Source: Minisyncoccota bacterium
GTDB lineage: Bacteria > Patescibacteriota > Minisyncoccia > JAHIHE01 > JAGLIN01
Direction of reading: 5' to 3'
DNA: 35,214 nt
NCBI GenBank assembly: GCA_023142995.1
Contig: JAGLIM010000009.1
Location: forward strand, 1-35,214
In this document: positions 16,821 through 24,480 of the stretch, in pieces
How the letters are laid out: the number at the start of each line of letters is the position of its first letter
Numbering within the stretch: position 1 is the first letter of the stretch
Notes under the pieces: generated by a model
Told to the model about the DNA's origin: nothing
The model's database searches: none
The model's input: only the letters and a program-made list of their open reading frames with translations
Program-made: the position numbers and the translations under genes

Positions 16821-16850
16821 TCTGGATTCCTGCCTTCGCAGGAATGACAT
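16821..16850 (-). repeat. Palindromic intergenic repeat, copy B
   Basis: On the - strand this reads gtcattcctgcgaaggcaggaatccaga, identical to copy A except in the loop (GAAG against GGAG). The 7 bp stem is conserved. It lies 54 bp after the GIY-YIG stop and 16 bp before the next gene. Confidence 0.85.
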
Positions 16851-16866
16851 CTTTAATTTTATAACT

Positions 16867-17226
16867 ATGTACGAGATAGAAAAGTGTCAGAAAATAAAAA
16901 TTGATCAGGGATATTTCTATCTTGGTCTGTCTGATAAAGAGAAAAGTGTAGGTTATCTAGAATTAAATTCAAAAACATCCTTGGCGTTGCATAATAGAAC
17001 TGCTGGAATTGAAAGATTAACACAAGTAAAAGAAAGTTGCAGTATGATAATATATGATTCAGACGAAGGTAGGATAGTTAAATTAAATGAGAAAGATGAA
17101 CTAGAAATAAAACCTGCTGGAATTTGGCATATCCATTGTAATCCTTATGATAAAATTTCTTTAACTTATTGGGACTTTTCTGGTGATATTAGAAATATAA
17201 TAGATGCTATTAGAAAAAGTAGTTAA
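16867..17226 (+). CDS. Cupin-like small protein
   Basis: A 119 aa soluble protein. The stretches SKTSLALHNRTAGIERLTQV, SMIIYD, and LEIKPAGIWHIHCNPYDKISLTYW fit the strand order of a single cupin barrel, and the two His residues in the last motif could bind metal. Members like this are often sugar- or polyol-binding, but no substrate can be read here. It starts 16 bp after repeat copy B and ends 11 bp before the membrane protein gene. No SD. Confidence 0.6.
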   Translation: MYEIEKCQKIKIDQGYFYLGLSDKEKSVGYLELNSKTSLALHNRTAGIERLTQVKESCSMIIYDSDEGRIVKLNEKDELEIKPAGIWHIHCNPYDKISLTYWDFSGDIRNIIDAIRKSS

Positions 17227-17237
17227 TTTTTATAAAT

Positions 17238-17738
17238 ATGAGAACTTTAAAACTCAAAAACAAATTAAACTTCATAATGATTGTTCTTTTCGGATTAATT
17301 TTATCAATTCATTCTGCCGTGGCTGTTATTTTAGACGATTATAATAAATATAGTCCAGAGGAATTAATAATTAATGATATTATTGGGAATGTTTTCATAT
17401 GTCTTCTTTTAATATCTGTTCCAATGTTTATTTTTGGGATTATTAGAGATTCTAGAAATAAAAAAAACAAAAAGAATTTTAGTATGATTATTTTTATGGG
17501 TTTAGCTGTTATGTGCTTTTTCTTCATGTTTATTGTCATAGCAATATTAAGTGAACTTTTTATGAGTTATATCTACTATCTTTATCCTCATTATTTGACA
17601 TATATAGGTATTGGAATATTTTTATTTATACTTTATTTACTTGCTAGAATTTCTACAAAGATATTAAATGCTGATATATATGTTATAATTTCACTAATTA
17701 TAATAATTTCATTTTCTTTTATTGCAATAATGATTTGA
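17238..17738 (+). CDS. Small multi-spanning membrane protein, unknown
   Basis: A 166 aa protein with about five hydrophobic segments: roughly 12-33, 51-69, 80-108, 118-138 and 147-166. No family is recognised. The second loop carries the basic run RDSRNKKNKKN, probably cytoplasmic. It ends in TGA 23 bp before gpmI, whose ATG has no SD, so they may be co-transcribed. Confidence 0.6.
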   Translation: MRTLKLKNKLNFIMIVLFGLILSIHSAVAVILDDYNKYSPEELIINDIIGNVFICLLLISVPMFIFGIIRDSRNKKNKKNFSMIIFMGLAVMCFFFMFIVIAILSELFMSYIYYLYPHYLTYIGIGIFLFILYLLARISTKILNADIYVIISLIIIISFSFIAIMI

Positions 17739-17761
17739 AATAATCTTAATTTTATAAACTT

Positions 17762-19315
17762 ATGCTTGAAAAACCAACAAATATTCTTATAATCCTTGAT
17801 GGATGGGGAGTTGCTTCAAAAAATAAGGGCAATGCCATTGAACTTGCTAAGAAGCCTTTTTATAATGATTTGATAAAAAAATATCCATACACAACTTTAA
17901 ACGCTACTGGACTTGCGGTTGGTTTATCTGAAAATGAAAGAAGCGGAAGTGAATCAGGTCATATAAATATTGGCGCGGGTAGAATCATAAAACAAGATTC
18001 TCAAATTATTCGAGAGGATATTGAGTCTGGAAAATTTTTTAAGAATCATGCTCTTATAAAAACAATGAATCATGCTTTAGCTAAAAAGTCTGATTTACAT
18101 TTTATAGGTCTTCTCTCTGAACTTGATAGCCCACATAGCGATCCTGATCATCTTTATGCTCTTTTGAAATTAGCAAAACAAAAAAAGATCAAACAAGTTT
18201 ATCTTCATCTTTTTACTGACGGAAGAGATACTTATAGAAAAAAAGCCCCTCTTTTTTTGAAAGATCTGAATAAACAAATTGAAAAAATAGGAATTGGGAA
18301 AATTGCTACAATAGGAGGAAGATACTATGGTATGGACAGGGTTAAACATTGGAACAGGCTTCAAAGGGCATATGATGCGATGGTTTTTGGTGAGGGTGCA
18401 AAAAGCAAATTTGCTGAAGAAGCGGTTGAAAATTCATATAAACAAGGCTTAACAGACGAATTTGTTGCTCCAACAGTTATAGTTGACAAGAAAAATAAAC
18501 CTATAGCAAAAATAAAAGATAATGATGTAATTATCCATTTTAACATAAGAGGCGACAGAGCTAGACAGTTTATGAAACTATTTGTTTTAAATGATATTAT
18601 TGGATATGAGAATAAGCCACATAAGCTAAAAGATGTCTATGCTTGTTCACTGTCTGATTTCGGTCCAGATCTTCCAGTACAAATAGCATATCCTTCTCAA
18701 GTTATTGAAAATACTTTACCTTTTATTTTGAAAAAATATAAACAGCTTTATATTGCCGAAGCGGAAAAATATCCGCATGTAACTTATTTTTTTAATGGTG
18801 GATACAAAGATCCTATTGGAGGAGAAAACAGAGAAAAAATTATGTCTCAAAATGTTTTTTCTTATGATCAAAAACCAGAAATGTCTGCTGGAGATATAAC
18901 AGATGTTATACTTTCGAATATAGAACATAGTGTTTATGATTTTATTGTTGTTAATTTTGCAAATGCTGATATGGTTGGGCATACGGGAAATCTGAAAGCA
19001 ACGATTCTAGCGATTGAATTTCTTGATAAATGTTTGCAACATGTTATTGAAAAAATAATTGAAAGTGGTGGAACAGCGATTATTACAGCAGACCACGGGA
19101 ACGCGGATGAAATGGTTGATCTGAAAACAGGAGAAACTATGACAATGCACAGCAAAAATCCAGTTCCTTTTATTATTGCAAGAGAGAAATGTGACAATAA
19201 AAAATGCAAATTAAAAAACAACGGAGTCCTTGGAAATATATCTCCAACTATATTAGATCTTCTTAATATAAAAAAACCAAAAGATGTAGTTTTGGGGAGT
19301 TTGATTGAGAAATAA
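17762..19315 (+). CDS. gpmI: 2,3-bisphosphoglycerate-independent phosphoglycerate mutase
   Basis: Interconverts 3- and 2-phosphoglycerate through a phosphoserine in an alkaline-phosphatase-like fold with two Mn ions. The 517 aa length is normal. Landmarks are ILDGWG (metal ligand D13), the catalytic-serine motif SGSESGHINIGAGR (S63, with Val to Ser in the usual SEVGH), HLFTDGRDT, GGRYYGMDRVKHW, NIRGDRARQ, VVNFANADMVGHTGN, TADHGNADEM and TMHSKNPVP. It completes the pgk-gpmI-eno set in this window. The start is the ATG at 17762; no SD. Confidence 0.97.
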   Translation: MLEKPTNILIILDGWGVASKNKGNAIELAKKPFYNDLIKKYPYTTLNATGLAVGLSENERSGSESGHINIGAGRIIKQDSQIIREDIESGKFFKNHALIKTMNHALAKKSDLHFIGLLSELDSPHSDPDHLYALLKLAKQKKIKQVYLHLFTDGRDTYRKKAPLFLKDLNKQIEKIGIGKIATIGGRYYGMDRVKHWNRLQRAYDAMVFGEGAKSKFAEEAVENSYKQGLTDEFVAPTVIVDKKNKPIAKIKDNDVIIHFNIRGDRARQFMKLFVLNDIIGYENKPHKLKDVYACSLSDFGPDLPVQIAYPSQVIENTLPFILKKYKQLYIAEAEKYPHVTYFFNGGYKDPIGGENREKIMSQNVFSYDQKPEMSAGDITDVILSNIEHSVYDFIVVNFANADMVGHTGNLKATILAIEFLDKCLQHVIEKIIESGGTAIITADHGNADEMVDLKTGETMTMHSKNPVPFIIAREKCDNKKCKLKNNGVLGNISPTILDLLNIKKPKDVVLGSLIEK

Positions 19316-19411
19316 GTATCAAATTGTTAAATTGTTATATTGCTGTATTGTTTAAATAACTTGTTGTTTTTGGGCATAGAAAGAAATTTATAAATATAAA
19401 AAAGCATAATT

Positions 19412-19753
19412 ATGGAAGCAAAAAAAGATAAAATCATTTTAAAAGGAACGGGAGCAAGTGTTGGGGAAGCTGAAGGTATAGTGAAAATAATTACTAAAAA
19501 AGAGAATCTTCTTTCTTTTAAAAAAGGGGAAATATTAGTTGCCAAAATTACAGATCCTTCTTATGTGATGATAATGACAAAATCTTCCGCAATTATAACT
19601 GATACAGGAGGTTTGATGAGTCATCCTTCAATTGTAGCGCGTGAACTTGGGGTTCCTTGTGTTGTAGCTACCAAGTATGCTACCAGTGTTTTAAAAAATG
19701 GACAAAAAGTCAAAGTTGATGGTACTAATGGAATTATTTATGAGTCTAAATAA
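19412..19753 (+). CDS. Free-standing PEP-utilising enzyme mobile domain
   Basis: A 113 aa protein made of just the swivelling phosphohistidine domain (PEP-utilisers, PF00391) found in PEP synthase, PPDK and enzyme I. The domain signature is ITDTGGLMSHPSIVARELGVPCVV, with phospho-acceptor His71, preceded by GTGASVGEAEGIVKII and followed by GQKVKVDGTNGIIY. The ATP-grasp and PEP/pyruvate domains of the full enzymes are missing, and the neighbouring genes do not supply them. The next gene overlaps its last 14 bases, so the two products are probably made in step and may act together. It may be a phosphate carrier or a non-catalytic relative. Confidence 0.88.
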   Translation: MEAKKDKIILKGTGASVGEAEGIVKIITKKENLLSFKKGEILVAKITDPSYVMIMTKSSAIITDTGGLMSHPSIVARELGVPCVVATKYATSVLKNGQKVKVDGTNGIIYESK

Positions 19754-20837
19754 AAAAAATAAGATTGATCAATATCTTGATTCTTTGTCTTCTGTTTTTG
19801 ACAAAAATTCTATTTCAAGAGAATTTTGGCCTCTTAAGCCTGCGCAGATGACTGCTTGTTTTGATGATTCATTAGCAGTTGATATTTATAAAAGAATTGA
19901 TTTATTAAAAAAACAAAAAGTTCCACTTGAAAAAGTTGCGAAAATGTTTGATTCGCCATCTATGTTGAGAAACTTTTTAGAAAATTTTGCTAGTATTGGT
20001 TTAAAAGTAGCGCATAATGTTGGGTGGTTTAAAATAAGCTTCAAAGAAAGGGAAGTTTTTTTTAATTATCTTTTTAGAGTATTAAAAAAAATGTCAAAAA
20101 ATGATATTTTTATTAGAGATGGAAAGCAAATTATTTTAAGTACCACAGAATTAAAAAATATTTCTCCAAAAAAATTTATTAAGACGGACGATAAAAATAG
20201 TAAAATTATAAAAATATTTAATTTATCATTGTTTGGGTTGGTTTGGGCTATGTACTTTGACACTTTTTATTATACAGGCTTTAGTACTCATGGACCCTAT
20301 AGAGTGTCAAAGAAGTTTGGAATAAAGAATGGAGTCTTGGTTATTAGTGATTACTTTAATCTTCGTCCAGTAGGGATTTGGAGTATTACAAAAAAAGTTC
20401 CATTTGAAAAAGTTCGTATCTATAGTGTCTATGAAAACGCAGATTGGAGTATAAATTTTTTTGAGAGAACTAATGCCAGTGTCGATTTGAGCAATAGACT
20501 TGTTTTTTTTGAGGTTGAAATAGATGGAAAAATAATAAAAGATTTAGAAAAAATTGAAAAATTAACTCAGCAGATTTTTGAAATTAATCAAAAACAAACA
20601 GATGCTGTAAATAGTTTATCTAATTTAGAAAAAATCAAAAAAGCATCTGAAATTTCTTATTACGGACTGCGAGGAGTTTTTGATCATTTTAATGAAAGCT
20701 GGAATCCTCCAAAAGAGATTGATGAGGTTATTCGGAAAAATGGAGAAGATTTTATAAAAAAGTTTGATTATGATTTGACTGATTATTCTTCGTCAAAAAT
20801 TCGGAAGTTGTTTGATCCTAGGAATAATTGGTATTAA
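19740..20837 (+). CDS. Unknown protein coupled to the PEP mobile domain
   Basis: 365 aa from the ATG at 19740 (MSLNKKNKIDQYLDSLSSVF). Longer frames exist upstream, but they would read deep into the previous gene. The chosen start overlaps that gene's stop at 19751-19753 by 14 nt, which suggests translational coupling. I recognise no family. The protein is soluble-looking, lacks a signal peptide, and mixes helical parts with a beta-rich middle (residues about 160-260: FSTHGPYRVSKKFGIKNGV, LRPVGIWSI, RLVFFEVEIDG). The C-terminus is charged (YYGLRGVFDHFNESWNPPKE). No nucleotide-binding motif (P-loop, ATP-grasp) is evident by eye. It could be the partner or substrate-binding half of a split phosphotransfer enzyme, but that is inference. 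Confidence 0.75.
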   Translation: MSLNKKNKIDQYLDSLSSVFDKNSISREFWPLKPAQMTACFDDSLAVDIYKRIDLLKKQKVPLEKVAKMFDSPSMLRNFLENFASIGLKVAHNVGWFKISFKEREVFFNYLFRVLKKMSKNDIFIRDGKQIILSTTELKNISPKKFIKTDDKNSKIIKIFNLSLFGLVWAMYFDTFYYTGFSTHGPYRVSKKFGIKNGVLVISDYFNLRPVGIWSITKKVPFEKVRIYSVYENADWSINFFERTNASVDLSNRLVFFEVEIDGKIIKDLEKIEKLTQQIFEINQKQTDAVNSLSNLEKIKKASEISYYGLRGVFDHFNESWNPPKEIDEVIRKNGEDFIKKFDYDLTDYSSSKIRKLFDPRNNWY

Positions 20838-20890
20838 AAAAAATAAACTCGAAAGATTGCTAAGTTTCAAAAACTTAATTATCTTCCGAG
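20836..20890 (-). terminator. Terminator of the - strand histidine phosphatase gene
   Basis: On the - strand a long imperfect stem (ctcggaagat.../...atctttcgag, 20848-20890) is followed by tttattttttttaa, the expected hairpin plus T-run. It lies just past the - strand stop at 20911 and meets the end of the + strand gene at 20837. Confidence 0.7.
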
Positions 20891-20892
20891 TG

Positions 20893-20914
20893 TTGAAAGC
20901 ATTAATGCTTTCAA
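20893..20914. repeat. 22 bp perfect palindrome between convergent genes
   Basis: ttgaaagcatt is directly followed by its exact reverse complement aatgctttcaa. It overlaps the stop codon of the - strand gene (20911-20913). With the neighbouring terminator hairpin it may help end transcription from both sides, but it could also be a binding site. Confidence 0.6.
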
Positions 20915-21489
20915 TGTGCGAAAAGGAAAGACTTCACTCCTCCTTTTTCAAGAGTTTCTGGAGTTTTATTCCAGTCCTTATTGAGTGCTGATTTAAACGC
21001 CTCTATTAAAGGAGAATGGGACACGATGATAATCGCATCTCCGTCTTTAATCTCTTTTAGCTTGTCTTTCACATTCTTTAAGAGATTACACCCTTCTTCC
21101 TGTAAAAGGGGTTTTGACGGGGAACCATCCTTATACATGGCTTTGACACTCGCTATAGAATGATACTCTTCGATTGTATTCAGCTTTTCCCACTTATCTA
21201 TTTGAGGGTCAAGTTTTTCTGAAAAAATAACACTTGGTCTTTCCCCGCTTACTTCTATTGCGTTAGCAAGTTTAATTGCTGTTTGTCTCGCTCTGAGTAT
21301 AGTTGTGGAACACACATCTTTCAGTGTATATCCATCATTTTGATCAAGAAGTTTTTGTATTTGATCAATCGTTTCTTTAACGTCGAATTTCTCAACGTCT
21401 AATTTTCCATATTCTTGCCAAAAACTTTTCCCATCTTTGGGATTAAATAAGTATGGCCCGTGCCGTACGACAATTATTAGTTTACTCAA
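20911..21489 (-). CDS. Histidine phosphatase family protein
   Basis: A cytosolic phosphatase- or mutase-type protein of the RHG superfamily, which acts through a phosphohistidine. From the chosen start it begins MSKLIIVVRHGPY, with catalytic His10. The second half of the active site is IIIVSHSPLIEAFKSAL, and ILRARQTA matches the usual SxLxRARQTA helix. The frame is open to a TTG at 21522, but the TTG at 21489 has an SD (gaggtg, - strand of 21496-21501) 6 bases away and puts the RHG motif at the usual position. Length is 192 aa. It is one of few - strand genes. The substrate is unknown; a cofactor-dependent PGM role is unlikely since gpmI is present. Confidence 0.85.
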   Translation of the reverse strand: MSKLIIVVRHGPYLFNPKDGKSFWQEYGKLDVEKFDVKETIDQIQKLLDQNDGYTLKDVCSTTILRARQTAIKLANAIEVSGERPSVIFSEKLDPQIDKWEKLNTIEEYHSIASVKAMYKDGSPSKPLLQEEGCNLLKNVKDKLKEIKDGDAIIIVSHSPLIEAFKSALNKDWNKTPETLEKGGVKSFLFAH

Positions 21490-21541
21490 ATTTCTCACCT
21501 CACGAATTTCTCCTCTAAACAAAATTGTATTTAGAGAATAT

Positions 21542-21573
21542 ATTATAGTAAAATAGAAATATATCTATTCAAC
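21542..21573 (-). promoter_or_regulatory. Possible promoter of the - strand phosphatase gene
   Basis: On the - strand TATAAT (21542-21547) is preceded by TTGAAT (21568-21573), with a 19 bp spacer, longer than ideal. It lies 53 bp upstream of the chosen start. Confidence 0.4.
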
Positions 21574-21710
21574 CAAAATCTATCCTCTAAATAGGTAAGT
21601 GATAAGTATTTTTGTTTAATTTTTAAAAGAGCAACAGTTCATTATATACTAAAAAGTAAAATATGTCAATAGTTGCGTTAGTTGCGTTAGTACCGGTGTT
21701 AATTTCTATA

Positions 21711-21879
21711 TAGTTAGGCTCTGCTGATTTTCATCTAATTTTTATAAAAAGAAACAAAAATTTATAATCTTAAAAAGGTAATTTAGCTATTCTTCAAACC
21801 CCCTAACCCTCCGTTCGGCTATCACTCAGGACAGGCTCTTATCAGGGGGAACCGAGAGTAAATCAGCAACCCTTAGTTA
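21711..21879. repeat. 169 bp region bounded by imperfect inverted repeats
   Basis: The left end tagttaggctctgctgattt matches the reverse complement of the right end (aaatcagcaacccttagtta) at 13 of 20 positions, including a perfect 9 bp block (tgctgattt/aaatcagca). Inside, ccccct (21799-21804) can pair with aggggg (21844-21849) around a GC-rich stretch unlike its surroundings. It could be a small mobile element or a structured RNA. No gene is seen in 21523-21943; the rest of that gap is AT-rich, with a direct repeat gttgcgtta x2 at 21672-21689. Confidence 0.45.
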
Positions 21880-21881
21880 GA

Positions 21882-21910
21882 TTGACATGTTTTTCTTTTT
21901 GAATTATTAT
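21882..21910 (+). promoter_or_regulatory. Sigma70-type promoter for the 21944 gene
   Basis: A perfect TTGACA (21882-21887), a 17 bp spacer, and TATTAT (21905-21910). Transcription would start near 21917, leaving a leader of about 27 nt with the SD. This is one of the two best promoters in the window. Confidence 0.8.
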
Positions 21911-21943
21911 AGAGATGTTAAAATATTAGGAGGTAGATATAAG

Positions 21944-22300
21944 ATGAAAATATCTAAAGGTTTGCTATATACTAAAAGATGTATTAAGCAAGAAATAGAA
22001 TGGTTTATTGTTGGTGCTAAAACAATTATGGTAGTTAGTGCTGAAATAGATGATGTTTTTGTTGAAGTCTTCAATAGAAGCGGAATAGAAACAAAAACAT
22101 TTTGTTGCAGAGATAAAACATTTCCAAACATAGGTATTGTCATGGTCGATAGCAAAGAAGCCCTGATCGTTTTTGGGAAACTAACTATTGAACCACAAAA
22201 CCAGTATGTTTTTCTGGAAAAAATAGAAGGTAAAGAGCTGAAAGCTCTTTTATTAGATTTAAAAGTTCTGTTTTCTCTAGATTGTGAGTTTAAAGGGTAG
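21944..22300 (+). CDS. Small protein of unknown function with strong SD
   Basis: 118 aa from the ATG at 21944, chosen because AGGAGGT lies at 21928-21934, 9 bases upstream; the longer frame from 21887 would run through the promoter and SD. The protein (MKISKGLLYTKRCIKQEIEWF ... VVSAEIDDVFVEVF ... GKELKALLLDLKVLFSLDCEF) is mixed alpha/beta, has four cysteines and no membrane segment. No family is recognised. It is a single-gene unit with its own promoter upstream and a hairpin terminator downstream, next to a possible inverted-repeat element. Its expression signals differ from most + strand genes here, so it may be an acquired gene. Confidence 0.75.
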   Translation: MKISKGLLYTKRCIKQEIEWFIVGAKTIMVVSAEIDDVFVEVFNRSGIETKTFCCRDKTFPNIGIVMVDSKEALIVFGKLTIEPQNQYVFLEKIEGKELKALLLDLKVLFSLDCEFKG

Positions 22301-22403
22301 AAATATTTATAGATTTCATCCTTTTTTTATTAAAGAAAAAAGGAATGGACGTTATGGATTGTTTTGCTGTTTTTAACAAAAAATAAATTACAAATTATTT
22401 TTC

Positions 22404-22439
22404 AAAACAGACACATTATTTTGATAATGTGTTTGTTTT
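22404..22439 (+). terminator. Strong hairpin terminator after the 21944 gene
   Basis: A 16 bp stem (aaaacagacacattat/ataatgtgtttgtttt, one G-T pair) with a TTTG loop. The distal 3' arm, tttgtttt, doubles as the U-tract. The A-rich 5' arm would let it work in both directions. A weaker hairpin (cctttttt.../...aaaaaagg, about 22320-22343) precedes it. Confidence 0.65.
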
Positions 22440-22508
22440 GGAAATTTGAAAAAATATCAAAAATAGGTTAAAATAAAGGTATAAATACTTATAATTAAAA
22501 TAAAAGCT

Positions 22509-23516
22509 ATGTATGATATTATAACAATTGGTGGGGCAACTCGTGATATAACTTTTTTAACGGATAAAGGAAAAGTCATTCAAACGCCAGAAAATCTGAC
22601 AGAGCAGGCACTTCTTGGGTTTGAATATGGAGCAAAAATAAGTAGTGAAGAGGTATCTTTTAATTTTGGCGGAGGAGCTTGTAATACAGCGGCTACATTT
22701 TCAAAATTAGGGTTAAATGTAGCAGTTAATTCTCGCGTGGGAAAAGATAACAATGGTGAATCTATGATCAAAAATTTAAAAGAATTAGGAATAAACACGG
22801 ATTTAATTCAAATTGATGAAGATAAAAAAACTGGATTTTCAATGGTGGTAGTGGATAAGATAGGAGGTGACAGGGTAATTTTCAAATATAAAGGTGCCAG
22901 TGATCTTTTTGAAGTTAAAGAAAGTGAAATTAGTAAGACAAAATGGATATATCTTACATCTCTTGCCGGGAATTGGGAAGAGGATTTAAATGAAATAAAC
23001 GAAGTTATCAAAAGCAGTGATGTAAAATTAGCTTGGAATCCGGGAGCGATGCAGATTTGTGCGGGTAAAAAAGGATTAGAAAGTGTTTTGAAAAATACAG
23101 AAATATTGATCATTAACAAGGATGAAGCAATTGAACTTGTTCAAAGCGATAAAAAAATTAAACTTGATTTCAACGAGATAACTGACTCCAAAGTTCTTTT
23201 AAGTATCATTAAAAAATGGGGTCCAAAAATTGTGATCATAACTGACGGACCGGAAGGTGCTTATGTATATGATGGAGAAAGCATATTGTATTCTCCAGCC
23301 ACATCAAAGATCAAAGTTGATTCAACTGGCGCAGGTGATTCGTTTGGAAGTGCTTTGGTTGGTGGATATATCATAACTGGAGACATAGAAAAAGCATTAA
23401 GGTTTGGCATTATAAACAGTGGTAATGTCGTTTCTATAAATGGTGCTCAAAATGGGATTTTGAGTAAGGATGAGATTGAAAAGAGGTTGGGAGATGTGAA
23501 TGTGAGTTATTTGTAA
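22509..23516 (+). CDS. PfkB-family carbohydrate/nucleoside kinase
   Basis: A ribokinase-fold ATP-dependent kinase of 335 aa. The start MYDIITIGGATRDITF, the substrate-side motif NFGGGACNTAATFSKLGL, GRVGKD-like SRVGKDNNGE, and the C-terminal signature DSTGAGDSFGSALVGG (anion hole and catalytic Asp277) are all present. The substrate cannot be fixed from sequence: adenosine kinase-like, sugar kinase and 6-phosphofructokinase-like members share these motifs. It is preceded by a terminator and followed by its own, so it is probably transcribed alone. No SD. Confidence 0.9.
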   Translation: MYDIITIGGATRDITFLTDKGKVIQTPENLTEQALLGFEYGAKISSEEVSFNFGGGACNTAATFSKLGLNVAVNSRVGKDNNGESMIKNLKELGINTDLIQIDEDKKTGFSMVVVDKIGGDRVIFKYKGASDLFEVKESEISKTKWIYLTSLAGNWEEDLNEINEVIKSSDVKLAWNPGAMQICAGKKGLESVLKNTEILIINKDEAIELVQSDKKIKLDFNEITDSKVLLSIIKKWGPKIVIITDGPEGAYVYDGESILYSPATSKIKVDSTGAGDSFGSALVGGYIITGDIEKALRFGIINSGNVVSINGAQNGILSKDEIEKRLGDVNVSYL

Positions 23517-23528
23517 AAAATAAAAAGC

Positions 23529-23542
23529 CCTCTGATAAGAGG
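23529..23542. other. Small GATA-loop hairpin after the PfkB gene
   Basis: cctct-gata-agagg, a 5 bp stem starting 13 bases after the stop at 23516. On the + strand it follows an A-run; on the - strand it would be followed by gctttttattttttac and look like a terminator, although no - strand gene points at it. Confidence 0.4.
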
Positions 23543-23584
23543 AAAGCTAGAAAGTTCCCACTGATAATGAGGTTAGGGAGTTTG

Positions 23585-23634
23585 AAGATTCATCTGATTT
23601 AAATATTAGGGTATGTGAATTCAGATGAGTTTTT
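23585..23634 (+). terminator. Terminator after the PfkB gene
   Basis: tcatctga (23590-23597) pairs with tcagatga (23621-23628), and the stem extends outward with A-T and G-T pairs. It is followed by gttttta. Loop of about 23 nt. Confidence 0.6.
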
Positions 23635-23692
23635 ACAAAAGGTCATGGTCAGGCTTGTCCGCAAAATCGTGTTTTATTTATAATTTTAAATT

Positions 23693-24433
23693 ATGCAAAA
23701 GCAAAAAACAAAAAAATATATAAGAAATTTTTTTTATGTCACATTTATTTATTTATTACTAGTTAATTTATGCTATATAATTTTTATTAAATATATTGTG
23801 GTTAACATTTTACCTGATGAATTTCAATATCATTCAGAAGTTGCTTATCTATTTTTTCATATTCCAGTATTATTTTTATTTATAATAACAGATTTCTTTT
23901 TTTATGATATTTTATATTTATCAGAAAAAAGTAAATATTTAAAAATTGTTTTATTTGTTTTATTTTTACAAATTATATTTTATTTTGCATTAGACGAAAA
24001 AGATCTATTATATTTAAATTCAATAAATTTAATTATTATCAGTGTTTTAATACCATTATTATTCTTATTAGCAGAAATTGTTTCTATAAAATTAATACCC
24101 ATTCGCAAGAAAAGATTATTAATGCTTAGTATACTGCTAATATTTATTATTTTTATAGATTTTATAGTTTGTCCTTTTATAATAAGCAACGATTATAAAA
24201 AAGTTTATTATCAAATTACTGGCAAAATAGTAAATAAACAAATAACAGTAAGAGAACCTGCGCTAAGCTTTGAAAAATTATGTTTAAATAATATGCCAAG
24301 TGAAAAATGTGAGCTTATTTATGTGTCTTCGTCTAAGCGTCCTTACTATACAAACGGGTGGACATGTTGGAGTTGTTTCGAATATGTCATTGATTGTAAT
24401 TATGGGTGCCCAAAAAATTTTGAAAGTGATTAA
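23693..24433 (+). CDS. Multi-spanning membrane protein, unknown
   Basis: A 246 aa protein with about five hydrophobic segments (roughly 12-35, 48-71, 80-98, 107-131, 141-164). A C-terminal soluble tail of about 80 residues carries a cysteine cluster (CLNNMPSEKCEL, WTCWSCFEYVIDCNYGCP). The clustered cysteines could form disulphides outside the cell or bind metal. No family is recognised. It lies between a terminator and the glycosyltransferase gene, 26 bp from the longer frame of the latter. Confidence 0.65.
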   Translation: MQKQKTKKYIRNFFYVTFIYLLLVNLCYIIFIKYIVVNILPDEFQYHSEVAYLFFHIPVLFLFIITDFFFYDILYLSEKSKYLKIVLFVLFLQIIFYFALDEKDLLYLNSINLIIISVLIPLLFLLAEIVSIKLIPIRKKRLLMLSILLIFIIFIDFIVCPFIISNDYKKVYYQITGKIVNKQITVREPALSFEKLCLNNMPSEKCELIYVSSSKRPYYTNGWTCWSCFEYVIDCNYGCPKNFESD

Positions 24434-24480
24434 AATTTTGAAGAGCTAATATTTAAAGGTTGATTAACAAAAAACTTAAA

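Noticed and set aside
20911-21489. Cofactor-dependent phosphoglycerate mutase (gpmA) as the name for the RHG protein
   Set aside because: It lacks the extended GpmA motifs and length, and a complete gpmI is present nearby, so only the superfamily is assigned.
21523-21943. tRNA or other known RNA gene in the large gap
   Set aside because: No T-loop-like GGTTCRANTCC sequence or cloverleaf pairing was found. Only the imperfect inverted-repeat region and the promoter stand out.
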